A DNA stretch of 64,000 nt. Origin: Malaciobacter molluscorum LMG 25693 (lineage in GTDB: Bacteria > Campylobacterota > Campylobacteria > Campylobacterales > Arcobacteraceae). The stretch spans positions 62,001-126,000 of the forward strand of contig NZ_CP032098.1 of NCBI RefSeq assembly GCF_003544935.1, given 5' to 3'. Shown piece after piece: positions 26,754 to 36,599 of the stretch. Made by a program: the position numbers and the translations under genes. The notes beneath the pieces were generated by a model. It ran no database searches and was not told the DNA's origin. It worked only from the letters and a program-made list of their open reading frames with translations. Every line of letters begins with the position of its first letter. The stretch's first letter is position 1.

Positions 26754-28105
26754 ATATCTGGAATATTTAATTTTTTTAATTCATTTCTTGTATATAAGAA
26801 AGCAAAAATAGCTGCTGAATATATCATTACTAATGTTCCCATCCAAAAATATTTTAAATCTAATGCAAAATAAATAACGATAATATATCCTACGAAGTAT
26901 TTTGCAACTATTTGTCTATATAAGCCTATCCAAAATATCATTTTTGGTTTTTTTATTGCTTGTAGAGTAGAAACACAAATAAATAAAGTAACAAATGCAT
27001 AGAAAATCCAAACTTCAATAGCTAAATAACCTGTTGCATAAGATATAACTTCTTTATCTTTATCAAATTGTGAAACAATAAGTTCTCCAAAAATATATAA
27101 AAAGGCAACACCAAATGTACATATTATAAATCCATATTTTAAAGCTTTATAAATAGTTTGCGATACTCTATCATATTTTTTTGCACCAAAATTATTTGAA
27201 ACTAAAGTTAAAACAGCTGTGCTTAATCCAAGTGCAGGTAAAAGCATAATTTGTTCAACTCTAAAACCTATACCATATCCTGCTACTGCTTTATAGCCAT
27301 ATTTAGTAACAAAATAAGTTAATAAAATAGAACCTATTCCCATAGTAAGCATATTTAAACTTGAAGGAAGACCATGTACTAAAAAATCTTTATATATTTT
27401 TTTTTGAGGTAAAAAATATCTCGGTTTTAAAAAGTGAACCATTTTTGTTTTTAAAACTTTTCTAAATAAATAAAGCATATTTATAATTTGAATAAGTACA
27501 GTAGCAAAAGCAATACCTGAAATACCCATTGCAGGAATAAATAAAAAACCATGAATAAATAAAGGATTTAAAATAAGATTTGCAAAAAATCCAAAGATTA
27601 AAGTATTTCTATATGATTTTGTATCTCCCGTAGCTACTAAAATAGAGTTTAGTGAGTAATTTAACATAAAAAAAGGAATACCACCAAATATCATATAAAT
27701 ATAATCTAAACAAATTTGTAAATAATCATCTTTTGCTCCTAATAGTATAAACATATCTTTTGCATATAAAAAACCAATTATCATAAGGAACATTCCAACT
27801 AATGGAATAAATAAAATTCCTTTGTGAGCATAAATAGAAGCTAATAATTTCTTATTTTTACCTAAAGAATTTCCAATTAGTGCAGTTATTGCAGAAGCAA
27901 AACCATACCCAAGTCCAATAATCATAAAAAATAGCATAAAACTTAGGGATAATGCTGAAATAGCTTTTGTAGAAATAACTCCTGCATAAAATGTATCTAC
28001 GACATTATACATGGTATTAAAAAACATACCTGTACTTGCAGGAATAGTTAATTGTTTTATTAAAGTAGGTATATCATCTTTTGTTAAATTTTGAGATTTG
28101 TTCAT
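26750..28105 (-). CDS. MATE-family multidrug/sodium efflux protein
   Basis: A 451-residue inner-membrane protein with twelve hydrophobic segments in two similar halves. The opening PTLIKQLTIPASTGMFFNTMYNVVDTFYAG is characteristic of the DinF/NorM-type MATE transporters that exchange drugs for cations. Length is typical. It is single, convergent with the yceI-like gene; substrate unknown. Confidence 0.9.
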   Translation of the reverse strand: MNKSQNLTKDDIPTLIKQLTIPASTGMFFNTMYNVVDTFYAGVISTKAISALSLSFMLFFMIIGLGYGFASAITALIGNSLGKNKKLLASIYAHKGILFIPLVGMFLMIIGFLYAKDMFILLGAKDDYLQICLDYIYMIFGGIPFFMLNYSLNSILVATGDTKSYRNTLIFGFFANLILNPLFIHGFLFIPAMGISGIAFATVLIQIINMLYLFRKVLKTKMVHFLKPRYFLPQKKIYKDFLVHGLPSSLNMLTMGIGSILLTYFVTKYGYKAVAGYGIGFRVEQIMLLPALGLSTAVLTLVSNNFGAKKYDRVSQTIYKALKYGFIICTFGVAFLYIFGELIVSQFDKDKEVISYATGYLAIEVWIFYAFVTLFICVSTLQAIKKPKMIFWIGLYRQIVAKYFVGYIIVIYFALDLKYFWMGTLVMIYSAAIFAFLYTRNELKKLNIPDI

Positions 28106-28199
28106 ATTTTTCTTTTTTGATTAAATTTGAGAGTATATTAAGTATAAATAGCTTAAAAAGATATTTAAAATTTTTTTGGATTTTTTTTAAAATAGAAGC

Positions 28200-29462
28200 T
28201 TATGCTTCTATTCTAATCATTGCAGGTTTTTGAGTTACTACTTTAGTTTTTTCAAATTCTGCAATTGCTTTTAAAATATCTTTTTCTGTTGATGTATGTG
28301 TTGCTAATAACAAATTTGCTTTTTCATTTCCAATAGGTTTTTGAAGCATCTTTTCAATTGAAATACCACAATTACCTAAAATTGTAGAGATTTTTGCTAA
28401 AACACCAGTTTTGTCAGCAACTTCAAGTCTTAAATAGTATTTTGTTCTTATTTCATCTTTTGAAAGAAGAGATAATTTTTCACCATAATCCTCTTCAAAT
28501 CCAAGCATTGGAGAACCTTTACCTCTTCTTGCAATATCTACAAGATTTGCAATTACAGCAGAAGCTGTTGCATCACCGCCAGCTCCTGGACCATAATACA
28601 TTGTTTCTCCAACTTTATCGCCAATAACAGAAATACCATTCATAACCCCATCAACTTTTGCAATCATTGCTTCTTTTGGTACAAAAGCAGGGTGAACTCT
28701 AAGTTCTATATTGTTTTTATCTCTTTTTGCAATTCCTAAAAGTTTTATAGAGTAGTTAAACTCTTTTGCAAATTCTATGTCATAACTTGTGATGTTTTGA
28801 ATACCTTCAATCAAAATATCTTCAGGTTTTGCATCAATCCCATATGCAATAGAACCTAAAATTAATAGTTTATGTGCAGCATCAAATCCACCAACATCAA
28901 ATGTTGGATCTGCTTCTGCATATCCTAAATCTTGGGCCTCTTTTAGAATATCATCGTATTTTACACCTTCATTTATCATCTTAGTAAGCATATAATTACA
29001 AGTACCATTCATAATCCCTTGAATAGAAGTAATATTATTTGCTGTTAGACCCTCTCTTAAAGCATTAATAATAGGAATTCCTCCTGCAACTGCTGCTTCA
29101 TATTCAAAAGGAATGTCTTGTGCAAACTCTTCTAATTCATATCTATGATATGCAAGAAGTGCTTTATTTGCTGTAACAACTGCTTTTTTCTTTGCTAAGG
29201 CTTTTTTTACGATTTCATAAGGTTTTTCAATTCCACCCATTAATTCTACAATTATATCTATTGAATCATCTTCTAATACTTTATTTATATCATCAGTTAG
29301 ATCAATAGATACATTTCTTTTTTTTGTTAAATCATTTACAACCCCAATTGTTGGCACTAGTTCAACTCCAGCTCTAGCTGTAATAATCTCTTTATTTTTC
29401 TTTAAAATATTAGCTACGCTTGAACCTACTGTTCCTACACCAATAATTGCTATTTTTAACAT
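28200..29462 (-). CDS. hom: Homoserine dehydrogenase
   Basis: Hom reduces aspartate semialdehyde to homoserine for threonine and methionine synthesis. The 420 residues hold an NAD(P)-binding loop GVGTVGSSVANIL (7-19), the catalytic region GIMNGTCNYMLTKM and AEADPTFDVGGFDAAHK, and a C-terminal ACT domain (about 345-420) for threonine feedback. The aminotransferase gene is 12 bp upstream, an order I recall from Campylobacter (Cj0149c-Cj0150c). Confidence 0.96.
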   Translation of the reverse strand: MLKIAIIGVGTVGSSVANILKKNKEIITARAGVELVPTIGVVNDLTKKRNVSIDLTDDINKVLEDDSIDIIVELMGGIEKPYEIVKKALAKKKAVVTANKALLAYHRYELEEFAQDIPFEYEAAVAGGIPIINALREGLTANNITSIQGIMNGTCNYMLTKMINEGVKYDDILKEAQDLGYAEADPTFDVGGFDAAHKLLILGSIAYGIDAKPEDILIEGIQNITSYDIEFAKEFNYSIKLLGIAKRDKNNIELRVHPAFVPKEAMIAKVDGVMNGISVIGDKVGETMYYGPGAGGDATASAVIANLVDIARRGKGSPMLGFEEDYGEKLSLLSKDEIRTKYYLRLEVADKTGVLAKISTILGNCGISIEKMLQKPIGNEKANLLLATHTSTEKDILKAIAEFEKTKVVTQKPAMIRIEA

Positions 29463-29474
29463 CTTTTGTCCTAA

Positions 29475-30683
29475 TTATAAAGTTTTTAAATATTTTTTTA
29501 TATTTTTTGCTGCTTGTCTAATTCTTTTTTCATTTTCTATTAAAGCAATTCTTACATATTGGTCACCATACTTACCAAAACCAATACCTGGACTCACAGC
29601 AACTTTTGCTTGGGTTAATAACTGTTTTGAAAACTCCATACTTCCTAAATGCTGTGCTTTTTCAGGAATCTTAGCCCAAATAAACATAGATGCATTTGGT
29701 ATATTCATTTCCCAACCTGCATCTTTAAATGCTTCAATCATAATATCTCTTCTAAAGTGATATTTATCAATGTGTTGTTGTACACACTCTTGTGGTCCAT
29801 CAAGTGCAATTGTTGCTGCAACTTGAATTGGAGTAAACATACCATAGTCAAGCCATGATTTAATTCTTTTTAATGCTCCAACTAATTTTTCATTTCCAAC
29901 TATAAATCCAACTCTCCATCCTGCCATATTATATGATTTTGATAGAGTAAAACTCTCAACTGCTACATCAATTGCACCTTTTGCTTGAAAAATTGAAGGT
30001 GTTTTATAACCATCAAAAGTAAGATCAGCATATGCAATATCAGATATAATATAAAATCTCTCTTTTTTAGCCATATCTACTAATCTTTGGTAAAATTCTG
30101 GTCTTACTGTGGCACAAGTTGGATTATGAGGAAAATTTACAACCACATATTTTACTTTTGGAATTGATTCATCAACTGTTTTTTGTAATCTTTCAAAAAA
30201 TAAATCTTCATCAACTTTATATTCATCATCAAAAGATAACTCAAATTTGTGAATTGCAGCACCTGCAAGCATAAATGCATATGAGTGAATAGGATAAGTA
30301 GGATCTGGAACAACTGCAACATCACCTACATTTACAATTGCTTGAACAAGGTGAACATAACCCTCTTTACTTCCCATTGTTGCACAAGCATGTTTATTTG
30401 GATCAAGTCCTTCAACTCCAAATTTTCTTTTATACCAATTACAAATTGCAAGTCTTAACTTATAAATTCCAGCACTTGCACTATAACCATGGTTTTTTGG
30501 CTTATCTGCTGTCTCTTTTAGTTTATCTATAATATGTTGAGGCGCTGGTCCATCTGGATTTCCCATAGAGAAATCTATAATATCTTCACCTCTTCTTCTT
30601 GCTTCCATTTTTATATTATTTACTTCTGCAAATACATAGTTTGGAAGTCTTTTCATTCGTTCAAATTCTATTTCAGGAAACAC
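29475..30683 (-). CDS. Class I/II PLP-dependent aminotransferase (LL-DAP/alanine-type)
   Basis: A 402-residue fold-type I aminotransferase. The PLP lysine is Lys249 in SFTLSKSYNMAGWRVGF; other conserved parts are SMGNPDGPAP near the N-terminus, NFPHNPT for the PLP-pyridine contact and YVRIALIENEKRIRQA near the C-terminus. It groups by motif with the AlaC/LL-diaminopimelate aminotransferase class. Its exact amino donor is uncertain. It heads hom on the same strand and follows a periplasmic protein gene. Confidence 0.88.
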   Translation of the reverse strand: MFPEIEFERMKRLPNYVFAEVNNIKMEARRRGEDIIDFSMGNPDGPAPQHIIDKLKETADKPKNHGYSASAGIYKLRLAICNWYKRKFGVEGLDPNKHACATMGSKEGYVHLVQAIVNVGDVAVVPDPTYPIHSYAFMLAGAAIHKFELSFDDEYKVDEDLFFERLQKTVDESIPKVKYVVVNFPHNPTCATVRPEFYQRLVDMAKKERFYIISDIAYADLTFDGYKTPSIFQAKGAIDVAVESFTLSKSYNMAGWRVGFIVGNEKLVGALKRIKSWLDYGMFTPIQVAATIALDGPQECVQQHIDKYHFRRDIMIEAFKDAGWEMNIPNASMFIWAKIPEKAQHLGSMEFSKQLLTQAKVAVSPGIGFGKYGDQYVRIALIENEKRIRQAAKNIKKYLKTL

Positions 30684-30687
30684 TTTA

Positions 30688-31506
30688 TTACTCCTTAGTA
30701 ATTATCGTCAACCCACGTCTAATATTTATTAATGTATATAGGTCGTCTATTTTTATATATTTTGTATCAACTGGCACATCAAGACTTATCTTTTTATGCA
30801 ACTTGTCTTGTTTTATAATATCAAGAATATTTAGATCTTTATCATAAAAAACTACTTTAGGAAACCAGTTATTTAATACTTTTGAAAGAATTATTAATTT
30901 ACTGATATTTTCATTTAATTTTATCAAATAAGGTTTAAGTGGTTTTGTTAAATATTTTCTCTCATTTGCTGTCATTAAAATCGAATTATTCAGTTTTGAA
31001 AATGTTGTATCAATACTGTATTCCCATTTGTCTTCACCCTCTCTGTTTATATTAGCAACCCTACAGTTTTGTTTGTATAGTTCATTTGCTAAAATGAGAG
31101 GGTCAATGGCGGCTTCAGTTTTGAGTTTTATTTCCCAGTTTAAGTTTTGAGTATCATATTTAAGTGTTTGTGTGAAGTAATAATAAAAACCTAAAGATTT
31201 TAAAGTATCTTTTAATATTTTTAATGATTTTATTGGTGCACTATTTGTGTTGAATTTGATATAAATATCTTTTGGCTTATTAAGTTTTAATTTTAAAAGC
31301 CCATTTTCTTGAAGTTTTTTTATCACTTTTATATAATCAATACTATTTCCAATAAAATAGTCATTTTCATTTTTGAATATATAATTTATAAGATTTTTAT
31401 GTTTAAAGTATTCAAATTTACCAATAAGATTTTCAATCTTATCATCTAAAGTATTAGCATAAAGAGTTAGTGTAAATAAACTTAAGAAAATTATTTTTTT
31501 TATCAT
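30688..31506 (-). CDS. Periplasmic protein of unknown function (Campylobacterota-conserved)
   Basis: A 272-residue exported protein with signal peptide MIKKIIFLSLFTLTLYANT. I choose the ATG at 31506 instead of a TTG two codons earlier because the hydrophobic leader starts there. The body is mixed alpha/beta with no motif I recognise. Its place between the rRNA methylase and the aminotransferase matches my recollection of Cj0151c in C. jejuni, also annotated only as a periplasmic protein. Function unknown. Confidence 0.75.
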   Translation of the reverse strand: MIKKIIFLSLFTLTLYANTLDDKIENLIGKFEYFKHKNLINYIFKNENDYFIGNSIDYIKVIKKLQENGLLKLKLNKPKDIYIKFNTNSAPIKSLKILKDTLKSLGFYYYFTQTLKYDTQNLNWEIKLKTEAAIDPLILANELYKQNCRVANINREGEDKWEYSIDTTFSKLNNSILMTANERKYLTKPLKPYLIKLNENISKLIILSKVLNNWFPKVVFYDKDLNILDIIKQDKLHKKISLDVPVDTKYIKIDDLYTLINIRRGLTIITKE

Positions 31507-31520
31507 AGTCAACTTCTATT

Positions 31521-32210
31521 TTATTTTTTTAAATTGTATATTAGTATTCCTGCTGCAACTGAAACATTCAATGAATCAAATTCATGTTGCATTCCAATTG
31601 AAACTTTCAAATCAAGTTTTTTAATCACTTTTTTTGAAAGACCTTCCCCTTCACTTCCTAGAAATAGGGCAACTTTATCAGTATTATCAATCTTACCATA
31701 TTTTTTTAAATCAGTCCCATCCATTGTTGCACCAATTAGTGCAAAATCTGATTGTTTTAGCTCATTTGCTAAATCAAGGCTATTGGGATATAAGCCAAAA
31801 GGAATATCTAACATCGCTCCAGCACTTGTTCTTATCAAACCAGAGTTATTTAATGATTTAACATTTGATGCAATAATTGCATCAACTCCTAAAGAATAAG
31901 CAGATCTTGCAATTGCTCCAATATTTCCCACATCAGTTAGTCCATCAAGAACTAAGATAAAATTCATATCTTTTATATCTTTAATTGGAGTATATTCAAA
32001 CTCTTTTAATTTTAGAAAAAAACCTTGATGATTCCCACCTTGAGCTAGTCCTTGTGCTTTTTTATTATCAAGTTTTATGATTTTTTTTCCAAGTTTTAGG
32101 AATTTTGAAAATATTTTCTGATCAATTTCTTTAGAAAAAAGTACCTCTTCTATTAAGTGAGGATGTTTTTCAAGTACATAAAGTACAATTTGTTTTCCAT
32201 ATATTATCAT
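31521..32210 (-). CDS. SpoU/TrmH-family 23S rRNA 2'-O-methyltransferase (RlmB-like)
   Basis: A 229-residue SPOUT methyltransferase. The three knot motifs are present: LDGLTDVGNIGAIARSA, ALFLGSEGEGLSKKV and IGMQHEFDSLNVSVAAGIL. RlmB methylates G2251 of 23S rRNA; the N-terminal substrate domain (about 1-60) is consistent with that. I use ATG 32210 over a TTG two codons earlier. Confidence 0.88.
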   Translation of the reverse strand: MIIYGKQIVLYVLEKHPHLIEEVLFSKEIDQKIFSKFLKLGKKIIKLDNKKAQGLAQGGNHQGFFLKLKEFEYTPIKDIKDMNFILVLDGLTDVGNIGAIARSAYSLGVDAIIASNVKSLNNSGLIRTSAGAMLDIPFGLYPNSLDLANELKQSDFALIGATMDGTDLKKYGKIDNTDKVALFLGSEGEGLSKKVIKKLDLKVSIGMQHEFDSLNVSVAAGILIYNLKK

Positions 32211-32281
32211 AAGCAAGATTTTATCTAAAAGTACTTAATAAACCTCTTTAGAGAACTATTGATTAAATCATTTATTTATTA

Positions 32282-32287
32282 TATAAT
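32282..32287 (+). promoter_or_regulatory. -10 element upstream of the FIST chemoreceptor gene
   Basis: TATAAT 28 bp before the TTG start. It is followed at once by CGATTG, which resembles the sigma-28 -10 (CGATAT) used for motility genes in this phylum, so either factor could be involved. Confidence 0.4.
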
Positions 32288-32314
32288 CGATTGACATTAT
32301 TTAAAGGCATATAA

Positions 32315-34294
32315 TTGGAAAATTTAGTACAAAATTACATAAAAGTAATTAACACAAATGAAGCAAGTTTAAATGATGAAATAATTAATAGTTTGAATTT
32401 TGAAGATAGTGTATCCAAATTAGTTTTAGGATTTGTTTCTCCTCATATTGATTTTAATACTATTTCAACTAAACTAAAATCGAAACTTGACCCTTCTACA
32501 AAACTTATTCTTACTACAACAGCAGGTGAATTATGCACATTTAATTTTGATAAAAAAAGAGATAAACTTTATAATGATGCAAGTTCTACTTGGGATGATA
32601 TAGTATTACAAAGTTTTAGTAATGAAATAATTGATGAAATCTCAATATCTACTATTGAATTGTTTAGTAAGAATATTACAGAACAAACGATTTCTCATAA
32701 TGAAAGAATTTCAAAGATAACAAATGAAATAAAAAATATGAATATTCCATTTAAAATAAGTCATGAAAATACATTTGCTTTGACATTTATTGATGGACTT
32801 TCTAATAGTGAAAGTTTTTTCACAGAATCAGTTTATAAAAGTGGCAAATTACCTTGCCTTTTGATAGGTGGTTCTGCTGGTGGGAAACTTGATTTTCAAA
32901 ATACATATATATTTAATAACGAAAAAATAGTAAGACATAAAGCTGTAATAATTCTTGTAAAATTAAAACCTCAAATAAAGTTTGGTGTCTTTAAATCACA
33001 AAGTTGTGAAGATACAAAAATGTCATTTTTGGTTGCACAATCAAATCTTTTAAATAGAACAGTAAATAGTGTATTAAGTACAAAAACAAATGAAATTGTA
33101 AATATTATTGATGCGTTATGTAGAAGTTTCTCTTGTCAAAAAGAGCACCTTCCTGAACTTTTGAAAGAGTACACTTTTGCAATAAAAATAAATGAAGAAA
33201 ATTATATAAGATCAATATCAAATGTAGATATTGAAAATAAACAAATTTCATTTTTTTGTGATGTGGCTTTCGGTGATGTGCTTCATTTAGTAAAAACAAA
33301 AGAGTTTACTCAAATAACACAGAATGATTACAAAAAATTTGCTTCTTCTAAAAAACATGAACCTTTAGGCGCTATTTTTAATGATTGTATTTTAAGAAGA
33401 TTATTAAATCAAGATAGATTAAACTCTCTAAAAACATTTAATGATATTCCACTTGCAGGATGTTCAACTTTTGGAGAACTATTAGGTCTGAATATAAATC
33501 AAACTTTAACTGCATTGTTTTTTTATAAAGTTGATGAAAAAGAAGATTTTTATGATGAATATATAAGTAATTTTGTAGATAAATATGCTTCATATGTGGT
33601 TTATTATAAACAAAGAGAAATCAATCAATATCAACTACTTTCAAGAGTAAGAACAACACTTTTAAATAATTTAAAAGATGCTTTCCCTTTGATTTTAGAT
33701 ATGGTAAATATTATAAATTCTGTTTATAAAAATACAAAAGAGGGAAATGAAATAATACAAAATCTAATAAAAAGATTTGAATCATTTTCAAAAGATATTA
33801 TGAATAATGTAGAAGCAAATGACAAACTTGTAGAAGATATGAAAGATTTGACAAAAAATGCTGATGATATTAAAAAAGTTATGTCTTCTATATCTGAAAT
33901 TGCTATTCAAACAAACCTTCTTGCATTAAATGCAGCAATAGAAGCTTCAAGAGCAGGGCAGTATGGTAATGGCTTTAAAGTTGTTGCAGATGAAGTAAAA
34001 AAACTTGCAAAAAAAACACAAACAAGTTTAATTCAAAGTAATAAGTCAGTTGATGTTGCAAATATAGGAATAAATAAAATATCTAAAACAATTGATGTGA
34101 CAAGTGAAAAATTACAAGTAGTTTCTTCTGATGTGGTAAATATAAATGAATCTTTTTCTACTATACATGATAATTCAAATGAGACTAACACAATTATTGC
34201 AGAAAAGATGGATCAATTTGAAAGATTAGTTGATAGTATTAATACAATTGAACAAATACAAAAAAATTTAGAAAAATTAGAAGAAAATGTATAA
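32315..34294 (+). CDS. Soluble FIST-domain methyl-accepting chemotaxis-like sensor
   Basis: A 659-residue protein without membrane helices. Residues about 35-230 and 240-400 match FIST N- and C-terminal domains ([41 protein letters not shown]), thought to bind small ligands such as amino acids. Residues about 480-655 form a short MCP signalling helix pair whose tip reads [21 protein letters not shown]. The start is TTG 32315. It would feed a cytoplasmic signal to CheA. The gene is inserted, on the opposite strand, in a row of translation genes that I recall as contiguous in Campylobacter. Confidence 0.87.
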   Translation: MENLVQNYIKVINTNEASLNDEIINSLNFEDSVSKLVLGFVSPHIDFNTISTKLKSKLDPSTKLILTTTAGELCTFNFDKKRDKLYNDASSTWDDIVLQSFSNEIIDEISISTIELFSKNITEQTISHNERISKITNEIKNMNIPFKISHENTFALTFIDGLSNSESFFTESVYKSGKLPCLLIGGSAGGKLDFQNTYIFNNEKIVRHKAVIILVKLKPQIKFGVFKSQSCEDTKMSFLVAQSNLLNRTVNSVLSTKTNEIVNIIDALCRSFSCQKEHLPELLKEYTFAIKINEENYIRSISNVDIENKQISFFCDVAFGDVLHLVKTKEFTQITQNDYKKFASSKKHEPLGAIFNDCILRRLLNQDRLNSLKTFNDIPLAGCSTFGELLGLNINQTLTALFFYKVDEKEDFYDEYISNFVDKYASYVVYYKQREINQYQLLSRVRTTLLNNLKDAFPLILDMVNIINSVYKNTKEGNEIIQNLIKRFESFSKDIMNNVEANDKLVEDMKDLTKNADDIKKVMSSISEIAIQTNLLALNAAIEASRAGQYGNGFKVVADEVKKLAKKTQTSLIQSNKSVDVANIGINKISKTIDVTSEKLQVVSSDVVNINESFSTIHDNSNETNTIIAEKMDQFERLVDSINTIEQIQKNLEKLEENV

Positions 34295-34317
34295 AGTATA
34301 GCTATTTGCTATGCTTT
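34293..34317. terminator. Hairpin between chemoreceptor and rsmI
   Basis: AAAGTATAGC and GCTATGCTTT pair with one G-T around TATTT. Located between the two convergent stops; can serve both strands. Confidence 0.6.
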
Positions 34318-35123
34318 TATAGTAGTTCTTGATAAATATCTTTTGTTTTTCTTCCTGTAAGTTTCGAAAGAAGTTTTGCTTTTACTTTAGGAGCTAAATC
34401 AAGATCTTGAATATCTGATATATTAAGTGCTTCACCTTGAAAAACAATAGGTTCTATTAAAACAACCCATTCTCCTTTAATATTTATACTTTTAAAAGTC
34501 TCAAATATATTTTTCGCACTATCTTTGAAAGATTCTTGATGAAGTTTTGTCAATTCTTTAACTAAAAATATAGTTCTAGTCTCATCAATAATAGTAACCT
34601 CTTCAAGCAATTTTAGTAACCGGTGTGGTGACTCATAAAGGATACCTAATTTATCACTTTGCATAATAGATTTTAGTTTGTTTGTTCTATCACTACCTTT
34701 GTGTGGTAAAAAGCCATGAAAAGTAAAAGTATTATAAATAAATCCACTCATTGCATAAGCTGTGAGAACTGCATTTGCTCCAGGGATTACATCATATTTG
34801 ATATTGTTTTTTATACAAAAATCAACAAGCGTTGCACCAGGATCACTTACACAAGGCATACCTGCGTCACTTACATAAACAACATTTTTTTCAAATAGTT
34901 TTGACTCAAGTGTTTTTAGTATTTGATTTTCATTGTGTGAGTGGTAAGATTTATACTCTTTATTTTCAAAATTTATATTGTGTTTTTGGCTAAAAAGCCC
35001 AAGTAGTTTTTTTGTTACTCTAGTATCTTCACAAAAAATTAGCTCCGCCTCCTCTAAGGCTTTAAGTGCTCTTAAAGATATATCTTCAAGATTTCCTATT
35101 GGAGTTGGAACTAAAGTTAACAA
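34317..35123 (-). CDS. rsmI: 16S rRNA (cytidine-1402-2'-O)-methyltransferase
   Basis: RsmI methylates the ribose of C1402 in the decoding centre. The 268 residues open with LTLVPTPIGNLEDISLRAL, and contain EDTRVTKKLLG, VSDAGMPCVSDPG and GRKTKDIYQELL at the C-terminus, all standard for the tetrapyrrole-methylase-fold family. rpmE lies 10 bp upstream on the same strand. Confidence 0.95.
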   Translation of the reverse strand: MLTLVPTPIGNLEDISLRALKALEEAELIFCEDTRVTKKLLGLFSQKHNINFENKEYKSYHSHNENQILKTLESKLFEKNVVYVSDAGMPCVSDPGATLVDFCIKNNIKYDVIPGANAVLTAYAMSGFIYNTFTFHGFLPHKGSDRTNKLKSIMQSDKLGILYESPHRLLKLLEEVTIIDETRTIFLVKELTKLHQESFKDSAKNIFETFKSINIKGEWVVLIEPIVFQGEALNISDIQDLDLAPKVKAKLLSKLTGRKTKDIYQELL

Positions 35124-35133
35124 GACAGTTGTC

Positions 35134-35337
35134 TTATTTATTTAAATTATATTTAGCTTTGAATTTCTCAACTCTACCAGCAGCATCAACTATTTTTTGC
35201 TCTCCAGTAAAGAATGGGTGACAAGCTGAACAAATATCAACTCTTAATGCTTCTACATTTGATTTTGTTTCAAATGAATTTCCACAAGCACAAGTAACTT
35301 TACAAGTTTTGTAATCTGGGTGAATGTCTTTTTTCAC
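35134..35337 (-). CDS. rpmE: 50S ribosomal protein L31 (zinc-binding form)
   Basis: 67 residues, normal for L31. The zinc ligands of the C+ form are present: Cys16, Cys18, Cys36 and Cys39. The conserved [20 protein letters not shown] follows. A zinc-independent paralogue is not visible in the window. Confidence 0.97.
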   Translation of the reverse strand: MKKDIHPDYKTCKVTCACGNSFETKSNVEALRVDICSACHPFFTGEQKIVDAAGRVEKFKAKYNLNK

Positions 35338-35425
35338 TTTGTTTTCCTTAAGATTTCTAATGTCTAATAAAAGGTCAAGTCTTTTGTTGCCCTTTATTAA
35401 ACTCTTTTAAAGTCATGGATTATAT

Positions 35426-36298
35426 CTAAAAAAACTTAATAATATCTGAATTTAAGTTCTGTATAATATTTGAAGTTATATTTTCTTGAAATTGTGAATT
35501 ATTAAAAGTATTTTGCCTTTTTGCAAGTTTTGCAGTATTTATAGATATTTTTTCTTCTAATTGTTCTTTTGTAAGTTTCCCATCAAGATATTCTAAAGTT
35601 TCTATAATTCCTATAGAACTCATACAATTTGGCAGTCTTGTATATTTTTTTTCTAAAAAAATAACTTCATCAATAAGTCCATTATTTATCATCTGTTTTG
35701 TACGAAGAGATATTCTTTTTTTTAATTCATCTCTTGGCCATGTGATCTCAAAAATTTTTAAATTTTTTGCAATGGGTTCTTTTTTATTTTCGTTGAAAAA
35801 TTCAGTAGGAGTTTTTCCTGTTTGTTTATAAATAGCATAGGCTTTTTCTATTCTATATGAATCATTTGAGGCGATTTTTTGCATATATTGTTTATCAAGA
35901 TTATACAAAAACTCGTAGGCTTCTTCTTTTGATATATCAAGTTTTTGTTTTGTATCTACTCCTAAAGATATGCCTTCAACTAAGGCTTTTAGATAAAAGC
36001 CAGTTCCTCCTACTATTATTAGGTTTTTTTTATTTAAGTAAGCAAATTCTTTGGCTTTTTTATAACAATTAATAAATTGAATGACATCAAAATTTTCATC
36101 GGGATAGACTTCATTTATTCCAAAATGAACAATACCACCTCTTTCTTTTACTGTTGGTTTAGCAGATGCAATATCTATTTGTTTATAAACAGAAAGTGAA
36201 TCTAAAGATAGAATAATAGAGTTCGTTTTATTTGCAATATCTAATGCTAAAGCAGTTTTTCCTGAAGCAGTTGAACCTATTATTGCTATTTGTTTCAT
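35426..36298 (-). CDS. miaA: tRNA dimethylallyltransferase
   Basis: MiaA transfers a dimethylallyl group to A37 of tRNAs that read UNN codons. The 290 residues begin with the P-loop GSTASGKTALA (8-18), followed by LSLDSLSVYKQIDIASAKPT, GGTGFYLKALVEGIS and a C-terminal AKRQNTF. Slightly shorter than enteric MiaA, as usual in the phylum. Its start overlaps the end of the upstream lipoprotein gene by four bases. Confidence 0.95.
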   Translation of the reverse strand: MKQIAIIGSTASGKTALALDIANKTNSIILSLDSLSVYKQIDIASAKPTVKERGGIVHFGINEVYPDENFDVIQFINCYKKAKEFAYLNKKNLIIVGGTGFYLKALVEGISLGVDTKQKLDISKEEAYEFLYNLDKQYMQKIASNDSYRIEKAYAIYKQTGKTPTEFFNENKKEPIAKNLKIFEITWPRDELKKRISLRTKQMINNGLIDEVIFLEKKYTRLPNCMSSIGIIETLEYLDGKLTKEQLEEKISINTAKLAKRQNTFNNSQFQENITSNIIQNLNSDIIKFF

Positions 36299-36495
36299 TT
36301 TTTTGCATCTTCTTTTAATTTTTCTATTTCATTTTCTAATTTTTCTATCTTTTGATCTTTTTTATGAAGCTCGTCAAGTAGTTGTGAAATTTGTTGATTG
36401 TTTGATTTATCAATACTCTCTTGATTTAGGCTTGTTGTACAAGCATTGAAAGTAATAGATATAAGTATAAGTAATAATATTTTTATATATTTCAT
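36295..36495 (-). CDS. Small putative lipoprotein with coiled-coil tail
   Basis: A 66-residue protein: hydrophobic leader followed by SITFNACTT, whose Cys19 fits a loose lipobox, then a polar segment and a heptad-patterned coiled coil (LLDELHKKDQKIEKLENEI). It overlaps miaA by four bases (ATGA), so they are co-translated. Function unknown; a structural outer-membrane or periplasmic lipoprotein is the most I can say. Confidence 0.6.
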   Translation of the reverse strand: MKYIKILLLILISITFNACTTSLNQESIDKSNNQQISQLLDELHKKDQKIEKLENEIEKLKEDAKK

Positions 36496-36599
36496 TTAAT
36501 TCCTTTACGATGAGAATTCTATTTAAAAATCAATAAAGAATACTTGAAAAGCCACCTTATATAAATAACTTTATATATAATATTAGATAAAATCCAACT

